The translations under genes were made by a program, and so were the position numbers. Below are positions 40,064 to 40,087 of a stretch of DNA of 40,087 nt, in pieces (position 1 is the first letter of the stretch; each line of letters begins with the position of its first letter). Under the pieces are notes generated by a model, which was given only the letters and a program-made list of their open reading frames with translations, made no database searches and had not been told where the DNA came from. The DNA is from CAZDHT01 sp964505325 (lineage in GTDB: Bacteria; Planctomycetota; PUPC01), in contig CAZDHT010000014.1 in the NCBI GenBank assembly GCA_964505325.1, positions 1 through 40,087 on the forward strand, given 5' to 3'.

Positions 40064-40087
40064 ACTGCTCCGAAATACCCCCCGTTC

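Overview
This window looks like chromosomal DNA of a high-G+C bacterium. Many lipobox signal peptides and a MurJ-type flippase suggest a diderm envelope. The accessory families (Gfo/Idh oxidoreductases, sugar-isomerase-like TIM barrels, paired creatininases, NHL-type secreted proteins, REP-like hairpins) are common in Planctomycetota, Lentisphaerota and related phyla. No rRNA marker is present, so that placement is an inference. No tRNA, rRNA or CRISPR array was seen.

Layout. (1) 139-7911, minus strand: a compact six-gene run, ychF-like GTPase, three GT4 glycosyltransferases, a long MurJ/Wzx-like flippase and cinA, with overlapping or nearly touching ends; a hairpin cluster follows it at 9-123. 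(2) 8191-11522, plus: ispG, a lipoprotein, a secreted HExxH peptidase and a XerD-like recombinase. (3) 11523-13318: repeat-rich spacer, an MNT/HEPN toxin-antitoxin pair under a good sigma-70 promoter, and an MBL-fold hydrolase. (4) 22980-13359, minus: an orphan UgpC-type ATPase followed by the translation cluster nusA, infB, DUF503, an rbfA fused in frame to an M20 peptidase, a TIM-barrel protein and miaB. A near-ideal promoter precedes it. (5) 23252-24845, plus: a pseudo-receiver/PilZ protein and an alpha/beta hydrolase lipoprotein. (6) 24846-27727: transposase debris, two secreted proteins of unknown function and a 55-residue basic ORF. (7) 27972-32697, plus: a Gfo/Idh oxidoreductase, a broken BrnT toxin with its intact partner, a duplicated scrap of a Gfo/Idh 3' end, two secreted beta-propeller-like proteins and an RHH/MazF pair. 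(8) 32709-36307, plus: a 2-hydroxyacid dehydrogenase and a creatininase / formyltransferase-like / creatininase cassette. (9) 36317-36605, minus: a small antitoxin-like gene with the stump of its nucleotidyltransferase partner. (10) 39604-36764, minus: kdgK, eda-like aldolase and a mannonate-type SDR, which together form a hexuronate/ketodeoxygluconate catabolic operon.

The most unusual items are the RbfA-M20 fusion, the BrnT remnant bracketed by two copies of a Gfo/Idh C-terminus, opposed heptanucleotide repeat arrays that begin at stop codons, the creatininase-formyltransferase-creatininase cassette, and a YchF whose P-loop lysine is replaced by valine. Four toxin-antitoxin loci, two of them broken, lie at transcription-unit boundaries. 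This suggests the boundaries are sites of repeated insertion and loss.
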